The notes beneath the pieces are model-generated. The model saw only the letters and a list, made by a program, of their open reading frames with translations. It was not told the origin of the DNA and searched no databases. A stretch of 49,714 nucleotides of DNA, from assembly GCA_030431695.1 (NCBI GenBank), contig JAUIIU010000014.1:1-49714 (forward strand). Reading direction: 5' to 3'. Both the position numbers and the translations under genes were made by a program. Position 1 is the first letter of the stretch; each line of letters begins with the position of its first letter. Positions 34,914-43,432 of this stretch are shown here, piece after piece. The stretch is from Bacteroidia bacterium. GTDB taxonomy: Bacteria > Bacteroidota > Bacteroidia > Flavobacteriales > Flavobacteriaceae.

Positions 34914-34938
34914 TGAATAACGAACACTGAATGATATT

Positions 34939-34964
34939 AAGCCTCGCATTGCGAGGCTTTTTTT
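34939..34964 (+). terminator. Rho-independent terminator after the T9SS protein gene
   Basis: Perfect stem AAGCCTCGC / GCGAGGCTT with a 3-base loop followed by a T-run, 25 bases after the stop codon. Confidence 0.9.
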
Positions 34965-34983
34965 ATTCTGAATTTTCTATTCT

Positions 34984-35490
34984 ATGGATATCCAAATCGT
35001 GAAGGGTGATATCACCAAGGTAAGCGTCGATGTGATCGTCAATGCCGCAAATACTTCCTTGATGGGCGGTGGTGGTGTTGATGGAGCCATTCATCGTGCA
35101 GGGGGAAAATCCGTACTTGAGGAATGTATTGCCATTCGTAACTGTCAAGGTGGTTGCAAGGTTGGTGAAGCCGTGATCACCACAGGAGGTGATCTGCGTG
35201 CAAAGAAAGTGATTCACACCGTTGGGCCCAAATGGAATGGCGGTAGAAGTAAGGAACCGGAACTCCTGAGAAGTTGTTATGAGAAAAGCCTCGAACTTGC
35301 GGAAACCTTTAAATTCAGGTCTATTGCGTTTCCAAACATCAGCACAGGTATTTATGGGTACCCAAAAGAAGAAGCAGCCCAAATAGTATATGATGTGGTC
35401 AAGACATATCCATTCAATAGTCTTGAAACACTAATTTTTGTTTGCTTCGACGATGAGAATCACAGCATCTACAACGACCTTTTCAAATAA
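34984..35490 (+). CDS. Macrodomain protein (O-acetyl-ADP-ribose deacetylase-like)
   Basis: 168-residue MacroD-type protein that binds ADP-ribose and hydrolyses O-acetyl-ADP-ribose or removes mono-ADP-ribose from acidic residues. Visible: [27 protein letters not shown] (adenine/ribose site with catalytic Asn and Asp), [22 protein letters not shown], and the phosphate loop [10 protein letters not shown]. Length is normal for a stand-alone macrodomain. Begins 20 bases after a strong terminator with no clear promoter of its own; converges with rho. Confidence 0.94.
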   Translation: MDIQIVKGDITKVSVDVIVNAANTSLMGGGGVDGAIHRAGGKSVLEECIAIRNCQGGCKVGEAVITTGGDLRAKKVIHTVGPKWNGGRSKEPELLRSCYEKSLELAETFKFRSIAFPNISTGIYGYPKEEAAQIVYDVVKTYPFNSLETLIFVCFDDENHSIYNDLFK

Positions 35491-35511
35491 AAAAACCCCG
35501 CGATCGCGGGG
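35488..35511 (-). terminator. Rho-independent terminator downstream of rho
   Basis: A perfect 16-base palindrome CCCCGCGATCGCGGGG (35496-35511) followed on the minus strand by seven T. It ends the rho transcript 26 bases beyond its stop. It borders the macrodomain gene stop on the other strand but has no T-run in that direction. Confidence 0.8.
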
Positions 35512-35536
35512 CATTAATTAACTGTTCCAGGTTTTC

Positions 35537-37141
35537 CTATCCGTTCATGGAAATAAGAAATTCCTCGTTATTCCTGGTGGATTTGATTCGTTCATTAATG
35601 AATTCCATGGCTTCCACAGGATTCATGTCGGCCAAGTATTTACGCATCACCCACATTCTCTGAATAACGTTATCGTCCAATAACAGATCGTCTCTACGCG
35701 TACTTGAGGACGTAAGGTCGATAGCAGGGAAAATCCTTCTGTTCGAGATTTTCCTGTCGAGCTGTAGTTCCATATTACCCGTCCCCTTGAATTCCTCGAA
35801 GATAACTTCGTCCATTTTAGAACCGGTTTCGGTAAGTGCCGTAGCAATAATACTCAGAGAGCCTCCTTTTTCGATGTTTCGGGCAGCCCCAAAGAAACGT
35901 TTTGGTTTGTGAAGTGCATTGGCATCCACACCACCACTAAGAATCTTTCCACTGGCAGGTTGTACGGTGTTATACGCCCGTGCAAGACGTGTGATTGAAT
36001 CCAGCAGAATTACCACATCATGCCCACATTCCACCAGTCTCTTGGCTTTCTCAATGACCAAGTTTGCCACACGAACGTGTTCCGTTGCTTCCTTGTCGAA
36101 GGTAGAGGCAACCACTTCACCACTCACATTGCGTTGCATATCGGTAACTTCCTCAGGACGTTCGTCGATAAGCAGTATGATCTGGTATACCTCTGGGTGA
36201 TTTGCCGCGATCGCGTTGGCGATGTCTTTCAGTAACATCGTCTTACCGGTCTTTGGCTGAGCCACGATCATACCACGCTGTCCTTTTCCAATTGGAGCGA
36301 ACAGATCGATGATCCTGGTTGATACGGTACTCTGGCGTTCCGCTATATTGAATTTCTCCTGGGGGAAAAGAGGTGTAAGGTGCTCAAAGGCAACCCGGTC
36401 TCTTACCACATTCGGATTGAGCCCGTTGATCTTGTTTACCTTGATCAGTGGGAAATACTTTTCTCCTTCCTTTGGAGGTCTAACCTCGCCCAGCACAGTA
36501 TCTCCGGTCTTCAGTCCGAAAAGACGAATCTGCGACTGAGAAACGTAGATATCATCAGGGGAGGAGAGATAATTGTAGTCGCTGGAACGAAGGAAACCAT
36601 AACCGTCCTGCATGATATCAAGTACACCTTCGCTTTCTATGATACTGTCGAATTCGAAATCCGGTTCCTTGTACCGGTTGCGGTTATCTTTGTTTCCGTT
36701 CTTTCCGGACTGGTCCTGATCTTGCCCATTCCTTTTGTGCTGATCACGTCTGGGCTGTTCTTTTTTCTGTTCACCGGACGGTTTGTTGTCTGATTGCTGA
36801 CGACCGTCCTGTTTTTGTTTCTGGCCCTGGTTCTGAGCCTGGTTCTGAGCCTGTGGTCTTTTCTGCTGGCCACGCTGACCGTCTTTGCGCTGCTGGTGCT
36901 GACGACCGCCGCGATTATCTTTTTGTTGAGGTGGTTTCTGACCACCGGCTTGTTCCTTTGTTTCTGGGGCGGATTCAACCGCTACGGCCTTTACCGCGGC
37001 CGGATTGGCAGCCTGATAATCCAGGATCTGGTATACCAGGTCTAATTTTTTCAGACTTCGGTATTTGGGGACGCCTAAAGTCTTAGCAAGTTCCTGAAGT
37101 TCAGGAAGCTTCTTAGCTTTTAATTCTGAAATTTCAAACAT
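35537..37141 (-). CDS. rho: Transcription termination factor Rho with a disordered insert
   Basis: 534-residue hexameric RNA helicase that ends transcription. Order: N-terminal Rho_N helix bundle (about 1-48), a disordered Gln/Asn/Lys/Arg-rich insert (about 58-160), the cold-shock-like RNA-binding domain (about 165-240: [15 protein letters not shown]), and the ATPase core with Walker A QPKTGKT (295-301), Q-loop and R-loop ([27 protein letters not shown] split blocks). The insert lengthens it over E. coli Rho (419). Bacteroides Rho inserts of this kind are reported to drive phase separation. The 195-base region upstream holds several inverted repeats that may take part in autoregulation. Confidence 0.97.
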   Translation of the reverse strand: MFEISELKAKKLPELQELAKTLGVPKYRSLKKLDLVYQILDYQAANPAAVKAVAVESAPETKEQAGGQKPPQQKDNRGGRQHQQRKDGQRGQQKRPQAQNQAQNQGQKQKQDGRQQSDNKPSGEQKKEQPRRDQHKRNGQDQDQSGKNGNKDNRNRYKEPDFEFDSIIESEGVLDIMQDGYGFLRSSDYNYLSSPDDIYVSQSQIRLFGLKTGDTVLGEVRPPKEGEKYFPLIKVNKINGLNPNVVRDRVAFEHLTPLFPQEKFNIAERQSTVSTRIIDLFAPIGKGQRGMIVAQPKTGKTMLLKDIANAIAANHPEVYQIILLIDERPEEVTDMQRNVSGEVVASTFDKEATEHVRVANLVIEKAKRLVECGHDVVILLDSITRLARAYNTVQPASGKILSGGVDANALHKPKRFFGAARNIEKGGSLSIIATALTETGSKMDEVIFEEFKGTGNMELQLDRKISNRRIFPAIDLTSSSTRRDDLLLDDNVIQRMWVMRKYLADMNPVEAMEFINERIKSTRNNEEFLISMNG

Positions 37142-37172
37142 CTAAATTTTCTAAGTTATAAAATGAATAAGT

Positions 37173-37252
37173 GGTCATTGATGACCGGGATGGTATATTG
37201 AAAAATAATTGAAGAATAAGTAACCGATATTGAAGTGGTTACCGTTTGGTAA
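37173..37252 (-). promoter_or_regulatory. Inverted repeats in the rho upstream region
   Basis: Three short repeats lie upstream of rho. 37173-37186: GGTCAT-TG-ATGACC. 37220-37242: GTAACC and GGTTAC arms, 11-base spacer. 37239-37252: TTACC-GTTT-GGTAA. The last two share the 37239-37242 arm and cannot form together. Between them (minus strand) lies TATTTTTC, a one-mismatch -7 box. They may be operator sites or alternative RNA folds. Confidence 0.4.
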
Positions 37253-37284
37253 TGCAATTATACAACAATAAATTATATTTTACA

Positions 37285-37316
37285 TTGAATTCTTTTAAAA
37301 AGAAACCTTATTTTTG
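37285..37316 (+). promoter_or_regulatory. Promoter of the DUF4293 gene (-33 and -7)
   Basis: TTG at 37285-37287, a 21-base spacer, and TATTTTTG at 37309-37316, an exact TAnnTTTG. The ATG follows 21 bases after the -7 box. This is the most complete promoter in the window. Confidence 0.65.
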
Positions 37317-37337
37317 CTTTCCATTTGAAAGGCTGCT

Positions 37338-37748
37338 ATGATACAACGTATTCAGACAGTTTATCTTGTTGTTTCGGCTCTTATTATTGGAGCTTTGTAC
37401 ATTTGGTTTCCGGCGGTTCATGATGAAGCGGGAAATACAATAATCAGCAGGGAAGAGCCGTTAATATTGGGCCTAATGGGTATTTCGGTCTTACTGGCCG
37501 TCATTTCGATCTTTAATTTCAAGAAGCGTAAGTTACAATTTGTACTGAATCGCCTGAATATAATATCAAACTTTGTATTACTGGGAGTTTTCGTATACAG
37601 GTCGCTAACTTTATCCGGAGAGACCTTGGTCTCGGAGAAGGGTATTGGGGTGCTTTTTCCCGTCATTTCTATCGTTTTTCTAGTGATGGCCAACAAAGCC
37701 ATCAAAAGGGACGAGGATCTCGTAAAATCTGTGGACCGTTTACGCTAA
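37338..37748 (+). CDS. DUF4293 membrane protein
   Basis: 136-residue inner-membrane protein with four hydrophobic segments (about 7-25, 42-60, 70-87, 103-118) and the family opening MIQRIQTVYLV. DUF4293 proteins are found in Bacteroidota, commonly beside rho, as here (divergent, 196 bases between starts). A cytoplasmic basic loop FKKRKLQ lies between segments 2 and 3. Function unknown. Followed by a terminator. Confidence 0.9.
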   Translation: MIQRIQTVYLVVSALIIGALYIWFPAVHDEAGNTIISREEPLILGLMGISVLLAVISIFNFKKRKLQFVLNRLNIISNFVLLGVFVYRSLTLSGETLVSEKGIGVLFPVISIVFLVMANKAIKRDEDLVKSVDRLR

Positions 37749-37776
37749 ACCTTACATCTTAGTATATTAGTGCAAG

Positions 37777-37810
37777 ACCCCCGGAGTATGCCAACTCCAG
37801 GGGTTTTTTG
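37777..37810 (+). terminator. Rho-independent terminator after the DUF4293 gene
   Basis: Stem ACCCCCGGAGT / ACTCCAGGGGT with one internal mismatch, 6-base loop, followed by a T-run. It lies between the convergent DUF4293 and phosphoesterase genes and points rightward. Confidence 0.8.
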
Positions 37811-37822
37811 TTTTCTGAATGT

Positions 37823-38314
37823 TTAACGGGGAAATTCGATCACTTCCAGGTCGCCGATATCAGCCCCCGAAATTGTAAATCGAAGCATCGTTCGAACTTT
37901 GTGAAAACCGTGCTTCCCGATTGCACCGGGATTCATATGCAGTAGTCCGAGTTTCCTGTCGTTCATCACCTTCAGAATATGTGAATGACCCGTGATGAAC
38001 AACCTTGGTGGATCCTTTTTCAGCGATTCCCGAACACCCGGACTGTATCGGCCGGGATACCCTCCGATATGCGTGATCCATACATCTACCCCTTCACACA
38101 TGAAGCGATTGTGCAGAGGAAACTCCGAACGAATCTCCGCTCCATCTATGTTTCCATAGACTGCGCGTATAGGTTTTAACTCCTGTATGGCATCTGTAAC
38201 CGCGATCGAACCAATGTCTCCTGCATGCCAGACCTCATCGGCCTCACGAACATGTTTCAGGATGGATGGGTCCATATAACCATGGTTATCGCTCATCAGT
38301 AGGATCTTTTTCAT
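37823..38314 (-). CDS. YfcE/MJ0936-type metallophosphoesterase
   Basis: 163-residue calcineurin-like phosphodiesterase with all metal ligands: SDNHG (Asp8, His10), HAGDIG (Asp), YGNID (Asn), ITHIGG (His) and GHSH near residue 111. Short size and single-domain layout match YfcE/MJ0936, which hydrolyse model phosphodiesters; the natural substrate is unknown. The usual SDTHG reads SDNHG here. Divergent from truA. Confidence 0.93.
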   Translation of the reverse strand: MKKILLMSDNHGYMDPSILKHVREADEVWHAGDIGSIAVTDAIQELKPIRAVYGNIDGAEIRSEFPLHNRFMCEGVDVWITHIGGYPGRYSPGVRESLKKDPPRLFITGHSHILKVMNDRKLGLLHMNPGAIGKHGFHKVRTMLRFTISGADIGDLEVIEFPR

Positions 38315-38354
38315 TTGTTTCTGAAGCTGTGCCCCCTGCGAAAATCCGATTGCC

Positions 38355-38362
38355 TATCTTTG
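38355..38362 (+). promoter_or_regulatory. Candidate truA promoter (-7 box)
   Basis: TATCTTTG matches TAnnTTTG exactly, 49 bases before the TTG start of truA, in the 97-base divergent spacer. No clear -33 TTG at the usual distance. Confidence 0.5.
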
Positions 38363-38411
38363 CATTCTCGCGGTTTAACAATTTTGTTTAAGCCTTAAAA
38401 TTACGTCATTC

Positions 38412-39155
38412 TTGCGATATTTTATCGACATAGCCTACTTCGGAAAGAATTATCACGGATGGCAGATCCAACCAAATGCCATCTCGGTACAGGAGGTGTT
38501 GGAGCGGACACTTTCTACGTTGCTTCGTGAGGATGTTAAAGTTACAGGGGCGGGCAGAACGGATACCGGGGTACATGCCAAACAATTGATCGCCCATTTC
38601 GATACGGAGACAGCTATCGTGATAGACGAGTTTGTTTTCAGAATAAATTCTTTCCTTCCGAATGATATCTCCGTGAATGATCTTTATGAAGTTAGGGAAG
38701 ATGCACACGCAAGGTTCGATGCAACCGCCCGTGAATATCAATATTTCGTTCACCTGAAAAAGGATCCGTTTTTACAGGACACGTCTTACCTGTTGTACGC
38801 CCGGCCTGACATTTCCATTATGAACACAGCCGCTTCCACATTATTGGGTCATCAGGATTTTCAATGCTTTTCTCGCTCCAATACCGACGTAAAGACGTAT
38901 TATTGTGATGTGCGTAAGGCGATATGGGAACAGGAAGCTGATCAGCTGGTTTTTACGATCGAAGCGGATCGATTCCTGCGGAATATGGTTCGGGCGATTG
39001 TTGGTACCCTGCTGGATATTGGGTGTGGTAAAACTCCCCCTGAAGAGATCGACAGGATAGTACAAAGCAAGAATCGATCCTTGGCAGGGACCTCAGCACC
39101 TGCCCACGGATTGTATTTAACCAAGGTTGTTTACCCAAAATCGATTATCAAATAG
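38412..39155 (+). CDS. truA: tRNA pseudouridine(38-40) synthase
   Basis: 247-residue TruA, which converts uridines 38-40 in the tRNA anticodon arm to pseudouridine. Catalytic Asp lies in GAGRTDTGVHA (about residue 51); RYFIDIAYFGKNYHGWQ opens the protein and FLRNMVRAIVGTLLDIG is the late conserved block. The only fitting start is TTG at 38412: an in-frame stop sits at 38376 and no ATG or GTG lies between, and the family begins M-R-Y-F. The stop codon directly abuts the ATG of the ABC exporter gene, so the two are cotranscribed. Confidence 0.95.
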   Translation: MRYFIDIAYFGKNYHGWQIQPNAISVQEVLERTLSTLLREDVKVTGAGRTDTGVHAKQLIAHFDTETAIVIDEFVFRINSFLPNDISVNDLYEVREDAHARFDATAREYQYFVHLKKDPFLQDTSYLLYARPDISIMNTAASTLLGHQDFQCFSRSNTDVKTYYCDVRKAIWEQEADQLVFTIEADRFLRNMVRAIVGTLLDIGCGKTPPEEIDRIVQSKNRSLAGTSAPAHGLYLTKVVYPKSIIK

Positions 39156-40919
39156 ATGGCTGGTTCAGGAAAGGCATTCGATTTCAAACTCTTCAGGAGA
39201 TTACTCGTATACACCAACAAGTACCGAGGAACCTTCTATTTTGTGGCTTTTGCGGCTATTGCCATGTCGGCACTTTCCATACTGCACCCTCATCTGCTTC
39301 GTGAAGCAATCGACAATTCGATCACCCCGAGGGATGGGGAGAAATTGATGTTCTACATCGTCCTGATGATCGTCATTCTTGTGCTGGAGGTGATCTTTCA
39401 GTATGCGTTCATCTACTTCGCCAACTGGCTTGGGCAAAGTGTGATCAAAGACATCCGAACCAGGATGTTCAAACTCATGCTCAGTTTCCAGATGAAATAT
39501 TACGACAAGAGTGCTGTGGGCCGTCTAACCACACGTGCCGTAAACGATATAGAGACTATCTCCAGTATTTTCAGCCAGGGCTTGTTCATGATCATTAGTG
39601 ACCTGCTGAAGATGCTGGTCATCATGGGCTTTATGCTTTACCAGAGTTGGAGGCTGTCTCTCATCGTATTTGCCATCCTTCCTTTGATAATTTATGCTAC
39701 GAGAGTATTCCAGCGGGCTATGAAAACTGCCTTCGAAGAAGTACGCAGCCAGGTGGCCAACCTTAATTCTTTCGTTCAGGAACGTATCACCGGAATGAAG
39801 ATCGTTCAGATCTTTACAAGGGAAGATACCGAATACAGGGAGTTTCAGAAAATAAACGAAAAACACAAAAAAGCCTGGATCAAGACGGTTTGGTATAACT
39901 CCATTTTCTTCCCAATTGCTGAAATGGCCTCAAGTGTGGCTATCGGTCTTATCGCATGGTATGGTGGTTTGAATGCGGCCGCAGGGGGAGTGATCACAGT
40001 GGGGATGATCGCCATGTTCATCCAACTTTCGCAAATGCTCTTCAGGCCGTTAAGGCAGATCGCCGATAAGTTCAACACACTCCAGATGGGAATGGTGGCC
40101 GCCAACCGGGTCTTTGGGATCCTGGACACCAAATCGCATATAGAGGATGCAGGTACTGTCGAGATGTGTCGGAGTGAAGGCCTTATCGAATTCCGGGACG
40201 TACACTTCGGGTACAATGATGATGAGGAAGTGATCAAAGGGATCAGTTTCACCGTACAGCCCGGAGAGACCGTCGCGATCGTTGGTGCTACGGGTGCCGG
40301 TAAATCGACCATTATCAATCTGCTCAGCAGGTTCTACGAGATAAATGACGGTGATATCCTCATCGATGGGGTTTCATCAAGGGAATACACATTGGCATCG
40401 CTCCGCAAGCAGATCGCTGTTGTCTTGCAGGACGTATTCCTCTTCGCAGATTCTATTCTGAATAACATAACTCTGAATGACCCGGCAATTTCCGAAGTAC
40501 AGGTAGTTGAAGCTGCCAAAGAGATAGGGGTTCACAAGTTCATTCAATCCCTGCCCGACAATTATCATTACAATGTCAAGGAAAGGGGAACCATGTTGTC
40601 ATCCGGACAGCGACAGTTGATAGCGTTCCTGAGGGCCTATGTGACCAACCCCGAGATCCTGGTGCTGGATGAGGCGACTTCCTCTGTGGATTCCTATTCC
40701 GAAGAAATGATACAGAGAGCCACCGAAAAAGTGACACAGGGTCGCACCTCCATTGTGATCGCGCACCGCCTGGCGACAGTTAAGAAAGCCGATAAGATCA
40801 TCGTGATGGAAGCCGGAAAGATCGTTGAGACCGGCACACACAAAGAACTTCTGAAAAAAGAAGACGGCTACTACCGAAACCTCTACGAGGTCCAATTCCT
40901 GGCCGAGGAGATGATGTAA
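39156..40919 (+). CDS. MsbA-like ABC exporter (fused permease and ATPase)
   Basis: 587-residue half-transporter: six membrane segments (about 22-325) then an ABC ATPase with Walker A GATGAGKST (377-385), Q-loop VVLQDVFLF, signature LSSGQRQL and Walker B ILVLDEATSSVDS, and the H-loop His in IAHRLA. Homodimers of this type flip lipids or export drugs; lipid A precursor export (MsbA) is likely in a lipid A-bearing cell but multidrug export is equally compatible. Cotranscribed with truA with no gap. Its 3' end overlaps the convergent DUF3667 gene by 37 bases. Confidence 0.93.
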   Translation: MAGSGKAFDFKLFRRLLVYTNKYRGTFYFVAFAAIAMSALSILHPHLLREAIDNSITPRDGEKLMFYIVLMIVILVLEVIFQYAFIYFANWLGQSVIKDIRTRMFKLMLSFQMKYYDKSAVGRLTTRAVNDIETISSIFSQGLFMIISDLLKMLVIMGFMLYQSWRLSLIVFAILPLIIYATRVFQRAMKTAFEEVRSQVANLNSFVQERITGMKIVQIFTREDTEYREFQKINEKHKKAWIKTVWYNSIFFPIAEMASSVAIGLIAWYGGLNAAAGGVITVGMIAMFIQLSQMLFRPLRQIADKFNTLQMGMVAANRVFGILDTKSHIEDAGTVEMCRSEGLIEFRDVHFGYNDDEEVIKGISFTVQPGETVAIVGATGAGKSTIINLLSRFYEINDGDILIDGVSSREYTLASLRKQIAVVLQDVFLFADSILNNITLNDPAISEVQVVEAAKEIGVHKFIQSLPDNYHYNVKERGTMLSSGQRQLIAFLRAYVTNPEILVLDEATSSVDSYSEEMIQRATEKVTQGRTSIVIAHRLATVKKADKIIVMEAGKIVETGTHKELLKKEDGYYRNLYEVQFLAEEMM

Positions 40920-41722
40920 CCTACAGCTTGTTTGGCTCGTTCTGCTTCAATGACCTTCTGAAAAAAATCTGTGAATACCAGCAAACTGATGACGACGATC
41001 ACGATTGATATGATGTAAAAAACCAACAATACCAGCAGGAAAAGCATTGATTTGAGAACGATCTGTAAGAAACTCAGCCCGAATAATCGCTTCAGTACAT
41101 AAGCGAAGTACAACACCTGCATCGGAACGAAGAGGATTGAAAAAGTGGCGAAAAGTTCCGAATTCAGTTGCAGAAAAAAAGACAGGAAAGTGATCATCAG
41201 GGAGGCTTCCGAATAAGCGTACATATTGATCACCAGGTGTTCGGTATAATTGTACTTCTTGTTCCGAAGAAAAACCAGCTTCGACATCAATGCAAGCAGT
41301 GGTACCATCAAGAAGAAGATGAAAGTCTGGTATTCTATAATGAACGAATAGAAATCGGTCATTACCTCAGCCTGAACCTCGTCCTGCTGAAATCCTTCAA
41401 AAACCTTCGCATAGGTATCCGGGTAGAACTTTTGATTCACAAAGGTGAAGAATCCGGCAAATGTGATCGCAATCGCAAGATAGCTTACCACATTTACATA
41501 TCGTTTGCGGGTTCCCTGGATAAAAAGTCCGATAACCACTTCCGGACGCCTGATGAGGTCGATGAATGTCTGAAGGAATTTATTATCCCAGTTGAGGAAT
41601 TGCTCACTGAAATGCGCAAACAGGTTCTTCACTGTGAGTCGGTTGTGAATCACCTTTGCACCGCATTCCGGGCAAAATTTGTCGGTCTCGGAGAGTTGAT
41701 GGTTACAATTCCGGCACTTCAT
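40883..41722 (-). CDS. DUF3667 membrane protein with N-terminal zinc ribbon
   Basis: 279-residue protein. Residues 3-20 hold a zinc ribbon (CRNC and CPEC), followed by LTVKNLFAHFSEQFLNWDNKFLQTFIDLIRRPEVVI, the DUF3667 core, and about five membrane segments (about 75-95, 130-150, 165-190, 195-215, 225-255). DUF3667 proteins are common in Bacteroidota; function unknown. It stops 37 bases inside the end of the convergent ABC exporter gene and starts 1 base after the cdaA stop, so it is probably the last gene of folP-cdaA-DUF3667. Confidence 0.9.
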   Translation of the reverse strand: MKCRNCNHQLSETDKFCPECGAKVIHNRLTVKNLFAHFSEQFLNWDNKFLQTFIDLIRRPEVVIGLFIQGTRKRYVNVVSYLAIAITFAGFFTFVNQKFYPDTYAKVFEGFQQDEVQAEVMTDFYSFIIEYQTFIFFLMVPLLALMSKLVFLRNKKYNYTEHLVINMYAYSEASLMITFLSFFLQLNSELFATFSILFVPMQVLYFAYVLKRLFGLSFLQIVLKSMLFLLVLLVFYIISIVIVVISLLVFTDFFQKVIEAERAKQAVGYIISSARNWTS

Positions 41723-41723
41723 A

Positions 41724-42506
41724 TCAGCTGAGATCCTTTTCGAGCAATTTTATCAGTTCCTCTATATCTTCGAACAGAACGAAATCGCCTTCCTTTATGT
41801 AGGATATCTGACCGTTCTCTTCGGAAACAACCAGGCAAACCGCATCACTTTTTTCGGAGATACCGATTGCCGCCCTGTGTCTCAATCCGAATCGCTGCGG
41901 GATATTCCTGTCGTTAGAAATAGGTAGGATCGCTCGAGTGGTGGTAATGGTATTATCCTCCACTATCATAGCCCCGTCATGCAGCGGGCTGTTCTTAAAG
42001 AAGATACTTTCGATGATGGGTTGATTTACCGCGATGTTCATAGTATCGCCTGTGCTCTTCACAAAATCCAGGCTGTTGTTGCGCTGGATCACTATAAGGG
42101 CCCCGGTACGGGAAGTCGCCATTTTTGCACAGGCGTTAACGATGGCCTCAATATCGGTATAATAAGCGGTCTCTTCGGAGAAAAGTTTTAATCGTTTGAA
42201 GAGTCTTTTCCTGGCCCTGAAATTGGTCGAACCCAGTACGAGTAAGAATTTACGGATCTCCTGCTGGAATACAACCACAAGTGCGATCATACCAACTCCC
42301 AGGAATCCCCCGAGAACCCAGCTCACCATTTCCATCTTCAAGAGCTCCGTAACCTGCCAGATGGCGTAGAGGATCACAATTCCGAAGAAGATATTGATGG
42401 CGACCGTTCCCTTTACCAATTTGTACAGATAATACAGCAGGATTGCCACCAGCACGATGTCTACAATATCAATAATCCGAATGTTGGTCCAATCAAAGAG
42501 ATCCAA
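41724..42506 (-). CDS. cdaA: Membrane diadenylate cyclase
   Basis: 260-residue CdaA (DacA) that makes cyclic di-AMP from two ATP. Three membrane segments (about 10-30, 36-52, 60-80) precede the DAC domain with the catalytic motifs DGA (177-179) and RHR (209-211). c-di-AMP usually controls potassium and osmotic balance and wall growth. The start codon is TTG at 42506 (LFDWTNIRIIDIVDIVLV follows, as in relatives); no ATG is near. It lies 40 bases after folP; the folP-cdaA pairing is recurrent. No c-di-AMP phosphodiesterase gene is in the window. Confidence 0.95.
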   Translation of the reverse strand: MDLFDWTNIRIIDIVDIVLVAILLYYLYKLVKGTVAINIFFGIVILYAIWQVTELLKMEMVSWVLGGFLGVGMIALVVVFQQEIRKFLLVLGSTNFRARKRLFKRLKLFSEETAYYTDIEAIVNACAKMATSRTGALIVIQRNNSLDFVKSTGDTMNIAVNQPIIESIFFKNSPLHDGAMIVEDNTITTTRAILPISNDRNIPQRFGLRHRAAIGISEKSDAVCLVVSEENGQISYIKEGDFVLFEDIEELIKLLEKDLS

Positions 42507-42546
42507 GGGCTGCAGGGTTTTTGTAAATGTAGAAAAAAAATAAAAG

Positions 42547-43380
42547 TTATCGGGCTCCTTTGAGTTCCGAAACCAGCCTCGCGCATTCTACGGCTTCCTT
42601 CACATCGTGGACGCGAAGTATGGAAGCACCTTTCAACAAAGCGATGCTGTGCAAGGCGCTAGTTCCGTTTAGGGCCTCTGCCGGGGTGCTGCCAAGGGTT
42701 TTGTATATGAAGGATTTGCGGGAAATGCCAACCAGGAACGGACGTTCGAGTTTTTGAAAAAGCTCGAGTTCATTCAGCAAGGTGAAATTGTGAGCTGGTG
42801 TTTTGGAAAAACCAAAACCGGGATCCACGATAAGGTCATTGATACCGGCAGAATTCGCCTCGGCGATCTTCTCTGAAAAGTAACCCAAAACATCACGGGT
42901 CACCTGCTCGTAACTGCTGAACTGTGTCATGGTCTGGGGAGTGCCGCGCATATGCATGGCAATATAGGGTAGGCCCAGCTTCGCGACTGTGCCGATCATA
43001 GCGTCGTCCATTTGTCCGCCGGAAATATCGTTGATCATACAGGCTCCCTCCCTGGCAGCTTCAATGGCGACGGCGCTTCGGAAAGTATCAATCGAAATCT
43101 TCGCCTCCGGGAAAGTAGTGGTCAACGCCTGAAGTGCCGGAATCACACGGTTCATTTCTTCTTTTTGGGACACTTCCGCTGCTCCCGGGCGGGAACTATA
43201 ACCTCCCAGGTCGAGAAAGGTAGCGCCTTCGTTCAGCATTTGTTCTGCCTGGGCAAGGATATCGTCGGTTTCGAAAGTTTTCCCACCGTCGTAAAATGAG
43301 TCCGGGGTAACATTGATGATCCCCATGACCTTAGGTATGGAGAGGTCGATCAGAGCGCCCGTACAATTGATGGAGTACAA
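42547..43380 (-). CDS. folP: Dihydropteroate synthase
   Basis: 277-residue TIM-barrel enzyme joining p-aminobenzoate to the pterin diphosphate in folate synthesis, the target of sulfonamides. Conserved blocks: VMGIINVTPDSFYDGGK (pyrophosphate loop), LDLGGYSSRPGA, ISIDTFRSAVA, INDISGG, VDPGFGFSKT and LVGISRKSFI. The start appears to be TTG at 43380 (YSINCTGALIDL follows, fitting relatives); no ATG precedes. Starts divergently from the DUF1599 gene with 52 bases between. Confidence 0.95.
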   Translation of the reverse strand: MYSINCTGALIDLSIPKVMGIINVTPDSFYDGGKTFETDDILAQAEQMLNEGATFLDLGGYSSRPGAAEVSQKEEMNRVIPALQALTTTFPEAKISIDTFRSAVAIEAAREGACMINDISGGQMDDAMIGTVAKLGLPYIAMHMRGTPQTMTQFSSYEQVTRDVLGYFSEKIAEANSAGINDLIVDPGFGFSKTPAHNFTLLNELELFQKLERPFLVGISRKSFIYKTLGSTPAEALNGTSALHSIALLKGASILRVHDVKEAVECARLVSELKGAR

Positions 43381-43432
43381 TTTTTTAAATTGATTAATTT
43401 AAGCGAAATTTACGCAAAATCTGAGAGACCTG

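Noticed and set aside
34984-35490. Macrodomain gene considered as part of a toxin-antitoxin pair (DarTG-like)
   Set aside because: No ADP-ribosyltransferase toxin gene is adjacent; neighbours are a secreted protein and rho.
35496-35511. 16-base palindrome containing GCGATCGC considered as a restriction or regulator site
   Set aside because: Its position after rho and the T-run behind it on the minus strand explain it as a terminator.
36637-37086. Open frames on both strands over the rho insert
   Set aside because: Low-complexity Gln/Asn/Arg-rich codons leave other frames open by chance; the rho frame continues through with conserved domains on both sides.
41168-41731. 187-codon open frame antisense to the DUF3667 gene
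   Set aside because: Composition is unlike a real protein and the opposite frame has a zinc ribbon and membrane segments of a known family.
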